A stretch of DNA of 61,551 nucleotides. It comes from Paracoccus halophilus (GTDB taxonomy: Bacteria > Pseudomonadota > Alphaproteobacteria > Rhodobacterales > Rhodobacteraceae). The notes beneath the pieces were generated by a model that was not told the DNA's origin, searched no databases, and saw only the letters and a list, made by a program, of their open reading frames with translations. Location of the stretch: assembly GCF_000763905.1 (NCBI RefSeq), contig NZ_JRKN01000021.1, positions 1-61,551 of the forward strand, given 5' to 3'. Both the position numbers and the translations under genes were made by a program. Shown here in pieces: positions 23,837-33,882 of the stretch. Position 1 is the first letter of the stretch, and every line of letters begins with the position of its first letter.

Positions 23837-25909
23837 ATGAGCGCCGACGGCGAGAACCGCTTTCGCCCCAGGCCAGGTCGGATCAAATCCGACGCGCCGA
23901 AGGTGGGCAAGGCGAAGAGCTTTCTGACGCAGGCGAAGAAGCTGGCGCGTCAGCATAGCAACAGCCCCGGCAGATCATCATCATTCGTATCACGGATATC
24001 CTCGTCGTCTTCATCTGGTTCGGCCGGAAAGAGCGGGAAGGCATCGCGGGCGGGCAAAGGTCCGGGCGTCAAGCGTGGCCGTGGCGCGGCCGTTGTCCGC
24101 GCCCGAACCCTGTCGGGCGGTTGGCGTCACAGTACGTCTGGAATGCGCCGCGTCGTCGTGAAGACCCGCTACGTTCAGCAGGCCGGGAAGAACGGCAAGG
24201 CCGCCGCCCACCTGCGCTATATCCAGCGCGACGGGACATCGCGCGACGGCGAACGCGGCCAGCTCTATTCGGCCAACGAGGATCGCGCCGATGGCGACGC
24301 CTTCCTCGATCGCGGCAAGGAGGATCGCCACCAGTTTCGGTTCATCGTCTCACCGGAGGACGGGGCTGACCTCACGGACTTGACGGCGCATACCCGCGAC
24401 CTCATGAAACAGGTCGAGGCCGATCTTGGCACCAAGCTCGATTGGGTCGCTGTCAACCACTACAACACCGGCCATCCCCATGTGCATGTCATCGTGCGCG
24501 GCAAGGATGACCTGGGCGAGAACCTTGTCATCAATGGCGACTATCTTGCCAACGGCATCCGCGAGCGCGCGGGCGAGCTGACGACGCTTGAGCTTGGTCC
24601 CGTCACCGAGATCGAGCAGAGCCGCAAGCTGTCGGCCGAAGTCGATCAGGATCGCTTCACCCGCCTCGACCGGGCGATGACCGAGGAAGCCAATGAGCGG
24701 TTCCTCGACCTGCGCCATGAGCCGGCAGCCGCGCGGGGGCAGTTCAACCGGACGCTTCGCCTGCGCCGTCTCGCCAAGCTGGAGAAGATGGGCCTTGCCA
24801 GCCAGCACGCGCCAGGCGTCTGGGAAATGAGCGCGAGGATGGAACCAACCTTGCGCGAGCTGGGTGAGCGCGGTGACATCATCCGCAACATGCATAAGGT
24901 GCTGAAGGCCGATGGGCAGGAACGTGATCCGATGACCTTCCAGCTTCACGATACCGCACCCGTGGCGCCCATCACCGGTCGCGTCGTGGACAAATATCTC
25001 ACTGACGAGATGGGCGAGAACCTGACGCTCGTGGTGGACGGCATCGACGGCCGGACGCATCACGTTCCGGGTATCGACCCCACCCGTGTCGAGGATGCCC
25101 GGATCGGCAGCGTCATCGAAATCGGCCCGGCCGACCCCACGCAGCGTCCATCCGATCGGACCATTGCAGCCATCGCCGAGGATGGCATCTATCGCCCGAG
25201 CCGTCATCTGGAGCAGGCGAAGTTCGAGGGACGTGTGCCGGGAGGCGATTACGAAGGGTATGTTGATGCCCATGTCCGGCGACTGGAGGCGCTGCGCCGG
25301 GCCGGGATTGTCGAGCGCATCGACGCAGACCAATGGCGTCTCCCTGAAGATTTCGAGAGCCGCGCCGCCGCCTATGATGCCGGCCGTAATCGTCAGGCCA
25401 GCGTTCGAATCCTGTCGACCTTCGATCTGGAAAAGCAGATCGGTTCGGACGGCGCGACCTGGCTTGACCAGAGGATGCTCGCCAACGACGCATCGGATCT
25501 CGCGCCGGCCGGATTCGGTCAGCAGGTGCGCGAGGCCATGGATCAACGCCGCGACCATCATATCGAACAGGGCGACGCTAGCCGCCAGCAGAATGGCCGC
25601 GTCTTCTATCGGCGCAATCTGCTCGCCACTCTGCGCGAGCGCGAGGTTGCCCGTGTTGGCGCGGAGATGGCTGAGAGCAAGGGATTGCCGTTCCGTGGAG
25701 CGAACGACGGCGAGCCCGTCAGCGGCAAGTTCACCGGCACAGTGCAGCTATCGAGCGGCAAGTTCGCCATCGTGGAGAAGTCCCACGAGTTCACCCTTAT
25801 CCCGTGGCGACCGGTCATCGACCGCCGACTCGGCCGCGAGGTCATGGGCGTCGTGCAGGGCGGATCGGTGTCCTGGCAGTTGGGACGGCAGCGCGGGTTG
25901 GGAATTTAA
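23837..25909 (+). CDS. Relaxase with DUF3363 (VirD2-like)
   Basis: The 690-residue protein nicks oriT and pilots the strand. After a Ser-rich basic N-terminal tail of about 100 residues comes the relaxase domain. The HUH metal-binding motif GHPHVHVIVRG has His213, His215 and His217, preceded by LDWVAVNHYNT. The likely catalytic Tyr is in VKTRYVQQ (Tyr112) or HLRYIQR (Tyr128). The C-terminal DUF3363 begins about residue 350. The length and order are normal. It is the last gene before the LysR/MFS cargo that separates it from traG. Confidence 0.93.
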   Translation: MSADGENRFRPRPGRIKSDAPKVGKAKSFLTQAKKLARQHSNSPGRSSSFVSRISSSSSSGSAGKSGKASRAGKGPGVKRGRGAAVVRARTLSGGWRHSTSGMRRVVVKTRYVQQAGKNGKAAAHLRYIQRDGTSRDGERGQLYSANEDRADGDAFLDRGKEDRHQFRFIVSPEDGADLTDLTAHTRDLMKQVEADLGTKLDWVAVNHYNTGHPHVHVIVRGKDDLGENLVINGDYLANGIRERAGELTTLELGPVTEIEQSRKLSAEVDQDRFTRLDRAMTEEANERFLDLRHEPAAARGQFNRTLRLRRLAKLEKMGLASQHAPGVWEMSARMEPTLRELGERGDIIRNMHKVLKADGQERDPMTFQLHDTAPVAPITGRVVDKYLTDEMGENLTLVVDGIDGRTHHVPGIDPTRVEDARIGSVIEIGPADPTQRPSDRTIAAIAEDGIYRPSRHLEQAKFEGRVPGGDYEGYVDAHVRRLEALRRAGIVERIDADQWRLPEDFESRAAAYDAGRNRQASVRILSTFDLEKQIGSDGATWLDQRMLANDASDLAPAGFGQQVREAMDQRRDHHIEQGDASRQQNGRVFYRRNLLATLREREVARVGAEMAESKGLPFRGANDGEPVSGKFTGTVQLSSGKFAIVEKSHEFTLIPWRPVIDRRLGREVMGVVQGGSVSWQLGRQRGLGI

Positions 25910-25934
25910 GGTCGCTTAAGCGATGCGTTTGACT

Positions 25935-26843
25935 TCATCTCTTATCCCAATCAGGTGACGGTGACCAATTTTCCGCAATCAGATCAATGAAGCGTCGCAC
26001 CTTGGGCGACAAGTGACGCGGCGACGGATAGACGGCCCTGATCGGTTCGCCCGTTGTCGCGTGTTCTTGGAGCACGGGAACGAGCCGACCAGCGCGAAGA
26101 TCGTCGCCGACAAGGAAGGTCGCAAGCTGGCCGATACCATAGCCGGCCAGTACGCCGTCGCGTAACGCCTCCGCATTGCCGGCGCAGAAGCGGCCATGGA
26201 CCGGAACTGAACGTATCACTCCATCGCGTGTGAACCGCCATTCCGCTGGTCGGCCACCATGGATGAAGGCGAGGCAGCTATGGTCCGCCAGATCGTTCAG
26301 GTTCACGGGTGTTCCGTAGGCCTTCAGATACTCGGGTGTCGCGCAGGTGACGAGCCGATGTGGTGCGAGTGTCCGTGCAATCAGGCGGCTGTCCTCTGCT
26401 CCGCCGATCCTAATAGCGAGGTCAACACCTTCCTCGATCAGATCGACATAGCGGTCGTTGAAGCTAACATTCACCACCAGCTCCGGCCACTCTGCCATAA
26501 AGCGGTGCAGGATTGGCAGGACGTGCAACCGGCCGAACGACACGGGCACATCAAGCCGCAGCTTCCCGCGCGGTTCCTCCTTGCGCGTTGCCATCACAGC
26601 TTCTGCTTCATCGAGATCGGCAAGAATGCGCTGGCATCGCTCGTAGAAGGCCGCGCCTTCGTCCGAGAGGCTGACGCTGCGCGTCGTGCGATGCAGGAGC
26701 CGTAAACCCAAGCGTTCTTCCAGCCGCACGATACGCTTGCCCACGGCCGAGCGCGATAGGCCAAGCTGTTCAGCCGCCACCGTGAAGCTGCGCGCATCCG
26801 CAGTGCGGACGAATGCGATGATGTCGCCCATTCGATCAATATT
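25935..26843 (-). CDS. LysR regulator (CrgA-like)
   Basis: The N-terminal winged helix has FVRTADARSFTVAAEQLGLS RSAVGKRIVRLEERLGLRLL in order, and the effector domain begins near residue 90 (KLRLDVPVSFGRLHVLP). ATG 26843 is preferred over 26855. It is divergent from the MFS gene, the normal arrangement for a LysR controlling an efflux pump. The ligand cannot be told. Confidence 0.9.
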   Translation of the reverse strand, partial: NIDRMGDIIAFVRTADARSFTVAAEQLGLSRSAVGKRIVRLEERLGLRLLHRTTRSVSLSDEGAAFYERCQRILADLDEAEAVMATRKEEPRGKLRLDVPVSFGRLHVLPILHRFMAEWPELVVNVSFNDRYVDLIEEGVDLAIRIGGAEDSRLIARTLAPHRLVTCATPEYLKAYGTPVNLNDLADHSCLAFIHGGRPAEWRFTRDGVIRSVPVHGRFCAGNAEALRDGVLAGYGIGQLATFLVGDDLRAGRLVPVLQEHATTGEPIRAVYPSPRHLSPKVRRFIDLIAENWSPSPDWDKR

Positions 26844-26960
26844 CATGCGTCGCATTATTGCACACTATTGATCCCCAATGAAGGGAATTATCATCACTTA
26901 ATGTATCTGCAATTCCCCAATAAGTTCGATTGGATTATGTCTGAATCCGAAAGAGACCTG

Positions 26961-28460
26961 ATGACCACCTCCATTCATGACCGCCGATACTGGCTGTTGC
27001 TGGCCGTCTGCATCGCCAGCTTTCTCGAACCGTTGGCGACAACGGTTGTCACTGTTTCCCTGCCGCAAATCCAGCGTGCGACCGGGGCGAGCTTCGCAGA
27101 GCTGCAATGGGTGCTGAATGCCTACGTGCTGACCTTCGCCGCGTTGGTACTGACCGGCGGTGCGCTGGCCGACCGCTTTGGGCGCAAGCGCATATTCATC
27201 GTCGGCTTATGGATGTTCATTGTCGCCTCGCTTGTCTGCGGCATCGCGAACGATCCGTTTCTGCTGATCGGTGGCCGTGCCATTGCCGGCACCGGATCAG
27301 CCTTCATGTTGAGTGCGGGCCTCGCGCTTCTGGTTCAGGTGTTCCACGGCAAGGAGCGTGTTCGGGCCTTCGCAATATGGGGCGTGGTGGTCGGTGCGGG
27401 GTCGGCGCTCGGTCCGCTCGTCGGCGGATTGCTCACCGACAATCTCGGCTGGCGTTGGATTTTCTTCGTCAACCTGCCGGTCTGCCTCCCACTGCTCTGG
27501 TTGAGTCATTGGAGTGCGGAGGAATCGCGCGATCCGCAGTCGGGCGTAATCGACTGGATCGGCCTTGGCAGCTTCACCAGCATGTTCATGCTGCTGATGT
27601 ATGCCTTGATCGAAGGTAACAATCTCGGCTGGGCCAGTCCCACCCTTATCGCACTTCTCGTCGTCTCGGCTGTTCTGCTAGCGATCTTCATCCGCGTGCA
27701 ACTTCGCCAGACGCGCCCGATGTTTGACCTGTCGTTGTTCGCCAACCCGACTTTTACCGGAGCATCCATCGTCGCCGTGGCGATTGCTGCCGCGTTCTTC
27801 ACCTTGTTGGTCTATCTGCCGATCTACATTCAGGGCGTCCTCGGCTACAGCCCGTCGCAAACCGGATTGGCGCTGGTGGTCATGGCTGTGCCGCTACTGG
27901 TTATGGGGCCGGTCAGTGCGCGGATGGCGGCAGTCATCTCGCCGAAGCAGTTCTTGCCGTTTGGGCTGCTCGTCATTGCCGGAGGCGGCATCCTGTTGAG
28001 CCTCGTCGATCAATACGGTGCGACGGCCCTCTACGCGGGGATGATAGCCACCGGCATCGGCGCGGGTCTTATCAATGGGGAACTATCGAACGTCGCTATC
28101 AGCGTGGTCGCGCCGGAACGCAGCGGCATGGCATCCGGCATCAACAACACAATGCGCCAGCTCGGTTTCGGTATCGGCATCGCCGGGCTCGGGGCAATCT
28201 TTAGCGCCGACCTCACGCGTGGCCTCGCGCAATACGACCGCTCCTTTGTCGAGCGGATCGCCTCCGGCGATGTGACAGCGGCAGCTTTCGCGCTCGGCGA
28301 CGATGCGGTGCGTGCCACGGACGCCGCAACGGCAACACTCGCGTCGGCAATCTCCGGTCTGTCATTGTCGGCGGCTGCGTTAGCGGCAGTGGCGGCTATG
28401 CTCGCTTTCCTGCTCATCCGCCCCGCAGCTGCTACGAAGGCAACGCAGGAGCGCGGATAG
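26961..28460 (+). CDS. DHA2-family MFS efflux transporter
   Basis: The roughly 499-residue protein has 14 predicted membrane helices. It shows the MFS loop motif GALADRFGRKRIF after helix 2 and motif C-like GSALGPLVGGLL in helix 5, both typical of EmrB/QacA-type drug:H+ antiporters. The first helix begins LLLAVCIASFLEP. The start is uncertain: ATG 26961 has AAAGAGA upstream, while ATG 26937 and 26868 are in frame. It is probably controlled by the divergent LysR gene. It exports some toxic compound; the substrate is unknown. Confidence 0.9.
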   Translation: MTTSIHDRRYWLLLAVCIASFLEPLATTVVTVSLPQIQRATGASFAELQWVLNAYVLTFAALVLTGGALADRFGRKRIFIVGLWMFIVASLVCGIANDPFLLIGGRAIAGTGSAFMLSAGLALLVQVFHGKERVRAFAIWGVVVGAGSALGPLVGGLLTDNLGWRWIFFVNLPVCLPLLWLSHWSAEESRDPQSGVIDWIGLGSFTSMFMLLMYALIEGNNLGWASPTLIALLVVSAVLLAIFIRVQLRQTRPMFDLSLFANPTFTGASIVAVAIAAAFFTLLVYLPIYIQGVLGYSPSQTGLALVVMAVPLLVMGPVSARMAAVISPKQFLPFGLLVIAGGGILLSLVDQYGATALYAGMIATGIGAGLINGELSNVAISVVAPERSGMASGINNTMRQLGFGIGIAGLGAIFSADLTRGLAQYDRSFVERIASGDVTAAAFALGDDAVRATDAATATLASAISGLSLSAAALAAVAAMLAFLLIRPAAATKATQERG

Positions 28461-28463
28461 CAT

Positions 28464-29432
28464 ATGCGACGGCGGCGTTCTGCACCGATGAATGATCGCC
28501 AATGGGGAGTGCCGACTGCACTCGGGTCGCGCATCCCCCTAGCGTCGCTCATCCAGACACTCGCCGTTGCTGAATACCTGAACTTCCGTCACGCCGCCAA
28601 CGCGCTCGGCGTGGCGCAATCCAGCGTCAGCGCACGTGTAAAGGGGCTGGAAGAAAACCTTGGTATTCTCCTCTTTGAGCGCCATGCACGGGGCGTCCGG
28701 CTGACCGAGGCCGGACGCCATTTCGTCGAGCGAATAGCGGCAGGTGTCGATCAGCTCGACCATGCGGTGAAGACCGCAAGCATGACGGCGGCAGGGAAAT
28801 GGGGTCGCCTGCGCATCGGCATCCATGCCCTGATCCCCGGTAGCTTCCTTGCCGATCTGATCGCGCAATACCGGGAAGACCATCCCGGCATTGAGGTCGA
28901 GATGACCGAAGGCACGGCTCGCGATGCGGTGATGCAGCTTCGAGCCGACCGGCTGGACGTGGCTTTCGTCGTCGGCAAGCTTGAATTGCCTGACTGTCAT
29001 ACCCGCCCGATCTGGACCGAACCGCTGGTGGCGGTGCTGCCGGAACAGCATTGCCTTGCCGGTCAATCGGCAATCACATGGGGTGATTTGGCCGGCGAGA
29101 CCTTGCTTGTCCGCTATGGTGGCACTGGACCGCAAGTCCACGATCATATCGTGCTGCGCCATGCCGGGCGCTGGCCTGCGCCGTCGATCCTGCGCTTCGA
29201 CGTGGGGCGCGGCACCCTGTTGTCCATGGTCGGACAGGGCTTCGGCGTTACTATCGTCGGCGCGGCCACGACGCTGCTGCCAACGTCCGGCGTCGTCTTC
29301 CTGCCGTTCGCCGACGAGCCGGAGCCGATCACATTCTCGGCTGTTTGGTCGCCGTCCAACCGTAACGCCGCGCTTCGCAGCCTGCTCGCGCTAGCAGGCA
29401 AGATGAATAGGTCACGCGATTTGTCGATCTGA
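28464..29432 (+). CDS. LysR regulator, copy 1 of a paralogous pair
   Basis: The 322-residue protein has an N-terminal HTH: SLIQTLAVAEYLNFRHAANA, LGVAQSSVSARVKGLEENLG. The effector domain starts with WGRLRIGIHALIPGSF. It starts 3 nt after the MFS stop, so it is co-transcribed with it. The protein at 32762 is a clear paralogue: both begin MRRRRSAPM, both have a leader of 20 residues before the HTH and match along their whole length. Confidence 0.92.
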   Translation: MRRRRSAPMNDRQWGVPTALGSRIPLASLIQTLAVAEYLNFRHAANALGVAQSSVSARVKGLEENLGILLFERHARGVRLTEAGRHFVERIAAGVDQLDHAVKTASMTAAGKWGRLRIGIHALIPGSFLADLIAQYREDHPGIEVEMTEGTARDAVMQLRADRLDVAFVVGKLELPDCHTRPIWTEPLVAVLPEQHCLAGQSAITWGDLAGETLLVRYGGTGPQVHDHIVLRHAGRWPAPSILRFDVGRGTLLSMVGQGFGVTIVGAATTLLPTSGVVFLPFADEPEPITFSAVWSPSNRNAALRSLLALAGKMNRSRDLSI

Positions 29433-29455
29433 TGAAACGGGCATAGTTCCAACCC

Positions 29456-30334
29456 CTACGCGGAGACGAAGCTGATTTGCTTGTTGCTGTTCCTCCGATG
29501 CTCGCTGAACGTGGCCGTAATCGCGCGCAATGTTTCGCGCGTCTTGGGGTCGGTCAGAGATGAGTGCAGAACGATGGACAGTGACGGAATTGGTGGCAGG
29601 TGGAGCATCTGACTGACCTCGATCATATCGGGAGTAGCCAACCGACAGGGGAACGCAGCGACCGCAAGACCTGCCGACAATGCTGCCGTCACCGCCGAGG
29701 TACCGCCAACGAATACCTCGGTCCACGGAATTGAAGCGGTGTCGAGCAAACGTGTCGCCACTTCCCGAACCGTGCAACACGAAGGATGGCTTGCGATCCG
29801 CAACGGCTCGCCGGCGTGATGCTCGAAATCCGGCGACGCGAACCAGCCGAAATGCTCTGGTCCAAGCACTTCGCCATCCCGCCTGTCGTCGTCACTGCGC
29901 ACGATCACAGCGTCGAGCGTTCCTTCCTCATAGGCATCCAGAAGTGCCCGAGAGTTATCGACGAGTACTTCGACCGCCAGGCAGGGATCGAGCGATTTGA
30001 GTTTCGCCAGTAATGTCGGAACCTCCGGCCCCATGATGTGAGCCGCGATCCCCAGACGGAAACGGCGTCTTTCCGCCGCGAGGGCAGCAAGGGCACGTTC
30101 ATGAGCTGCCAGGAACTCCCGTGCGGGCGGCAGGAAGGTTTCGCCCTGCGCAGAGAGCCGCACCTGTCTTGGAGTTCGTTCGATCAGCTTTTTGCCTAGT
30201 CTGTCTTCCAGCCGCTTCAGTTTTACGCTCACTGCACCCTGCGTCGAGCCAAGGGCCTCGGCAGCGCGGGTAAAGCTCTGAAGGTCGGCGATCATTACAA
30301 AGGCTCGGACGGCATCAACCTCAAGCACGCTCAT
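29456..30334 (-). CDS. LysR regulator
   Basis: The 292-residue protein has FVMIADLQSFTRAAEALGST and QGAVSVKLKRLEDRLGKKLI in the HTH, and an effector domain beginning RRFRLGIAAHIMGPEVP. It is convergent with the preceding LysR and divergent from the second MFS gene. An inverted repeat ATTGCC...GGCAAT at 30378-30405 in between is a likely binding site. Confidence 0.9.
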   Translation of the reverse strand: MSVLEVDAVRAFVMIADLQSFTRAAEALGSTQGAVSVKLKRLEDRLGKKLIERTPRQVRLSAQGETFLPPAREFLAAHERALAALAAERRRFRLGIAAHIMGPEVPTLLAKLKSLDPCLAVEVLVDNSRALLDAYEEGTLDAVIVRSDDDRRDGEVLGPEHFGWFASPDFEHHAGEPLRIASHPSCCTVREVATRLLDTASIPWTEVFVGGTSAVTAALSAGLAVAAFPCRLATPDMIEVSQMLHLPPIPSLSIVLHSSLTDPKTRETLRAITATFSEHRRNSNKQISFVSA

Positions 30335-30377
30335 CTATCTATCCATTTTTGTTGTCACTGAAATGCCCTGCCATACG

Positions 30378-30405
30378 ATTGCCAAATGAGCATATTGACG
30401 GCAAT
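30378..30405. promoter_or_regulatory. Candidate LysR operator
   Basis: ATTGCC and GGCAAT form a 6-bp inverted repeat separated by 16 bp in the divergent space between the LysR and MFS genes. It is AT-rich at the centre. LysR regulators often bind such T-N11-A-type dyads between divergent genes. Confidence 0.4.
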
Positions 30406-30507
30406 TCTGCAAGCGAACCGTATCGTCGCGCGCAGGGTGAGCCGAGTAACGCATATCGCCGTAGGTGATGAGGCGCCTTGCGCTGCAAGTAACAGCAAGG
30501 CCCAGAT

Positions 30508-32031
30508 ATGAATCCAACTTCCTCATCCAAGAACAGTTTCGCGCTTGTCGCCGTATGTCTTTCGGCGCTCATGCTTGGACTGGAAATAACCAGCATCCCC
30601 TCAATCCTGCCGACGCTGGAAAGCGTTCTCCCGGCTGATTTCCGGCGACTGCAATGGATCATGAACGCCTACACCATCGCCATGTGCGCGGTGCTGATGG
30701 CAATGGGCGCATTGGGGGATCGCTTCGGTCGCAAGCGCATTTTCATGTCGGGCGTGGTGGTCTTCGGGATCGCGTCCCTTATCTGCGGGCTGGCGACCAG
30801 CGCACCGCTGCTGATCGCGGCACGCTTTCTACAGGGTCTCAGCGCAGCAGCCATGCTCGCCTGTCAAGTTGCGGTGCTATCGCACCAGTTTCGCGAGGGA
30901 GCGGAACGCGGCAAGGCGTTCGGCTGGTGGGGCGTCATCTTCGGGATAGGCCTCGGATTCGGCCCGATCGTCGGTGGCGCGATCATCACGCTGGCAAGCT
31001 GGGAATGGGTGTTCCTGATCCACGTCGTCATCGCGGCCGCGACAGTTTTCTTTGCTCAGAAGGGCATCGAGGAATCTTCCGACCCGCAAGCGACACGGAT
31101 CGACCTCGCAGGCATGATCACGCTGTCGATTGCGGTCTTCGGTATCGTCTACCTGATTACGCAGGGGCAGGAGCTGGGGCTGACAAGTCCGGTGGCGTTG
31201 GTGACCCTGACGATTAGCATCGCGAGCCTTATCCTGTTCGTCATTGTCGAGAACCGTATTGCGCGTCCCATGTTCGACTTCTCCGCCTTGCGTATTCGCA
31301 GGCTTTCAGGCGCGTTGCTCGGTTCCAGCGGTATGAATTTCAGCTTCTGGCCGTTTGTGATCTATCTGCCCATCTATCTGCAAGCCGTGCTGGACTACGA
31401 TGCCATTGCAGCGGGGCTGACTGTGCTTGCCTACACCGTGCCAACGATCATGGTTCCGCCGCTCGCGGAGCGGCTGCTTCTGCGTCGTGGCCCCGGAATG
31501 GTCATTCCTCTTGGTCTCTTCACCATTGGCGCGGGCTTTGCCCTTCTGCATCTTGTCACCGCCAGCGATAATGCGAATTGGATGACGCTGCTTCCCGGCT
31601 GCATCATTGCCGGGATCGGCCTCGGCCTAACCAATACGCCCGTTACCAACACGGCGACTGCGGCGGTGCCGCAGGAGCGGGCCGGTATGGCGTCCGGCAT
31701 GGACATGAGCGCACGGTTCATTTCGCTGTCGGTCAATATCGCGATCATGGGACTGATCCTTTTGAGCGGCGTCTATGCCCATCTCGCTGAAGCCCTCCCG
31801 CAACTCCCGACCGAAGTCACGCTCCGCGGGCTGGCAGAGGCTGTATCGGCGGGCAACCTTGCCGGCGCTGAAAGCCACGGTTTCCCCATCACTGTCGCGC
31901 GCGATGCACTGGCGCACGGTATCGGCTGGGTCACGCTCTATGGTGCCATTTCGGCGTGGACCCTCGCGTTGATAAGCTTCCTTGTTTTTGGAGGGAAGAA
32001 GACGATGCAGGCGGAAACCTTACCGGGCTGA
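30508..32031 (+). CDS. DHA2-family MFS efflux transporter
   Basis: The 507-residue protein has 14 predicted helices with the motif GALGDRFGRKRIFM after helix 2 and GFGPIVGGAII in helix 5. It is of the same subfamily as the 26961 product but not a recent copy. It is divergent from a LysR gene and upstream of a reductase-like gene and a further LysR gene. Substrate unknown. Confidence 0.9.
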   Translation: MNPTSSSKNSFALVAVCLSALMLGLEITSIPSILPTLESVLPADFRRLQWIMNAYTIAMCAVLMAMGALGDRFGRKRIFMSGVVVFGIASLICGLATSAPLLIAARFLQGLSAAAMLACQVAVLSHQFREGAERGKAFGWWGVIFGIGLGFGPIVGGAIITLASWEWVFLIHVVIAAATVFFAQKGIEESSDPQATRIDLAGMITLSIAVFGIVYLITQGQELGLTSPVALVTLTISIASLILFVIVENRIARPMFDFSALRIRRLSGALLGSSGMNFSFWPFVIYLPIYLQAVLDYDAIAAGLTVLAYTVPTIMVPPLAERLLLRRGPGMVIPLGLFTIGAGFALLHLVTASDNANWMTLLPGCIIAGIGLGLTNTPVTNTATAAVPQERAGMASGMDMSARFISLSVNIAIMGLILLSGVYAHLAEALPQLPTEVTLRGLAEAVSAGNLAGAESHGFPITVARDALAHGIGWVTLYGAISAWTLALISFLVFGGKKTMQAETLPG

Positions 32032-32068
32032 ACTTAGATGAACGTCAGAAACATGGAAGGAAATAGAG

Positions 32069-32743
32069 ATGAAAATCGGCATCATTGGCGCGGGCAGAAT
32101 GGCGCAGGCCGTGGGATTGCTGGCAACGAGGGCAGGCCATGATGTCATGTTGAGCAATTCCAGAGGGCCGGAAACGATCCCGCACGTCGGCCAGCAGATC
32201 GGTTGTGAGGTCGGGACCGTGAATGACGTTGCCGCATTCGGGGACATGATCGTCGCGGCGATCCATCTGCAAATGTCAGCGGCCATTCCGGCTGCGCCGC
32301 TGACAGGAAAGATAGTGCTTAACCCGCAGAACTACTTCCCGCATTTCGGCCCGGTGCAGGAGTTGGACAGCGGCGCGCTTACGACCGCCGAGGTGCTGGC
32401 AAGGCTTCTTCCGGGAGCCAAGGTGGTGAAAGCGCTCAATTCTATTCTGGTGGAGGATGTGGTTTCCGATGCCCGCCCGACCGGCGCGAAGGATCGTCGC
32501 GCGCTTCCGATAGCCGGGGATGATGCCGATGCGAAAGCGGCCGTTGCCACGGTCCTCGACCAGATCGGCTACGATTCCGTCAATGCGGGAGGCTTGGCCG
32601 ATGGATGGCGCTTCGAGCGCCGCAGGCCGGTCTATTGCATTCCGCTCGACAGGGTCAGGCTTGAGGAACGACTGGCCGCGACCACGCGCGACAGCTTCGT
32701 GCCAGATGGCAACTGGCGGTTTGATCGCGGCATCCGGGCCTAA
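32069..32743 (+). CDS. NAD(P)-binding, F420-reductase-like protein
   Basis: The 224-residue protein starts with a Rossmann fold, MKIGIIGAGRMAQAVGLLAT (GxGxxA type), then VMLSNSRGPET, ALNSILV and the late ILVEDVVSDARP. This is the NADPH-dependent F420 reductase/6-phosphogluconate-like NADP-binding family (COG2085). It probably reduces a small organic molecule rather than F420 itself. GAAGGAAATAGAG precedes the start. It is in line with the MFS and LysR genes, so it may belong to a detoxification unit. Confidence 0.85.
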   Translation: MKIGIIGAGRMAQAVGLLATRAGHDVMLSNSRGPETIPHVGQQIGCEVGTVNDVAAFGDMIVAAIHLQMSAAIPAAPLTGKIVLNPQNYFPHFGPVQELDSGALTTAEVLARLLPGAKVVKALNSILVEDVVSDARPTGAKDRRALPIAGDDADAKAAVATVLDQIGYDSVNAGGLADGWRFERRRPVYCIPLDRVRLEERLAATTRDSFVPDGNWRFDRGIRA

Positions 32744-32761
32744 TCGAGCGGAGGGTGAGCG

Positions 32762-33718
32762 ATGCGGCGGCGACGATCAGCTCCGATGATCGACCGTCAA
32801 CGTGGAGTGCCGATCGCACTTGGCTCGCGGATTCCCCTTGCATCGCTCATTCAAATGCTGGCCGTCGCCGAACATCTCAGCTTCTACCGCGCCGCCAATG
32901 CGCTCGGCGTCAGCCAGTCGAGCGTCAGCGCACGCATCAAGGCGTTGGAGGAAGACCTTGGCATCCTCCTGTTCGAGCGCAACACAAGAGGCGTTCGGCT
33001 CACTGAAGCCGGACGCCTCTTTGTTGAACGGGTATCAGCCGGCGTCGATCACCTCGACCATGCTGTGAAGTCTGCCGGCATGACGGCCCTAGGAGAGCGC
33101 GGTCGCCTGCGCATAGGCGTCCACGGTCTGATCCCTCATAGTTTCCTTGCCAAGCTGATCGGTCGATTCCGCGATGCTTATCCCGGCGTGGAGATCGATA
33201 TCGCTGAAAGCACGGCGCGGGAGGCGATCGCCCAATTGCGCGCCGATCAACTCGACATCGCATTCGTGGTTGGTACTCCTAACCCGCCCGATTGCCACTC
33301 CCGGCGAATTTGGACTGAGCCGCTTGTTGTGGCTATGTCGGATCGAAATCCGCTTGCCGCGCGGGAACGCATCACTTGGGCCGAACTGGCCGATGAGACC
33401 TTTTTAGTCCGGCCCGGTGGTCCCGGACCGCAGGTTCACGACCATATCCTCATCCGGTTATCGGGTCGGTGGCAGACACCGTCGATCCTGCGCGTCAGTG
33501 TCGAACGTGCTTCGCTGCTTTCCATGGTGGGGCAAGGCTTCGGCGTCACTTTGCTTGGGGCAGCGTCAAGCCTGTCACCCGTGGCTGGCGTGGGCTTCTT
33601 GCCAATCGGCGACGAGCCAGAACCTGTTATGTTCTCAGCCGTGTGGTCGCCATTCAACCGAAGCACCGCCCTCCGAAACCTGCTCAATCTTGCCGACGAG
33701 ATGAGGCGGTCACTCTAA
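32762..33718 (+). CDS. LysR regulator, copy 2 of the pair
   Basis: The 318-residue protein is the paralogue of the 28464 product. It shares MRRRRSAPM, SRIPLASLIQMLAVAEHLSF, a nearly identical HTH (SQSSVSARIKALEEDLGILL) and the C-terminal TPSILRVSVERASLLSMVGQ. It starts 18 nt after the reductase gene. The two copies flank the second MFS/reductase unit in direct orientation. Confidence 0.92.
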   Translation: MRRRRSAPMIDRQRGVPIALGSRIPLASLIQMLAVAEHLSFYRAANALGVSQSSVSARIKALEEDLGILLFERNTRGVRLTEAGRLFVERVSAGVDHLDHAVKSAGMTALGERGRLRIGVHGLIPHSFLAKLIGRFRDAYPGVEIDIAESTAREAIAQLRADQLDIAFVVGTPNPPDCHSRRIWTEPLVVAMSDRNPLAARERITWAELADETFLVRPGGPGPQVHDHILIRLSGRWQTPSILRVSVERASLLSMVGQGFGVTLLGAASSLSPVAGVGFLPIGDEPEPVMFSAVWSPFNRSTALRNLLNLADEMRRSL

Positions 33719-33882
33719 TCCGTATAGTCCTGCACGCCCGCGACGATCACTAAGCACCATCGTAACCATCCTATTTGCCGCCGTTGCTATCCGGCAGCCC
33801 TCCGGCCTCGTGATACCTGTTGCACCTCGCAGAAACGCCCATTCTCTGATCGGCTCCGACATTTTTGCCGATTGGAGTCTAT

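Noticed and set aside
23520..23840. A 106-codon frame before the relaxase
   Set aside because: It has no family-like pattern and covers the hairpins of the likely oriT. It reads as intergenic sequence.
24350..25561. A 403-codon minus-strand frame inside the relaxase gene
   Set aside because: It is antisense to a relaxase with clear HUH motif and DUF3363. Long antisense frames are common in GC-rich genes.
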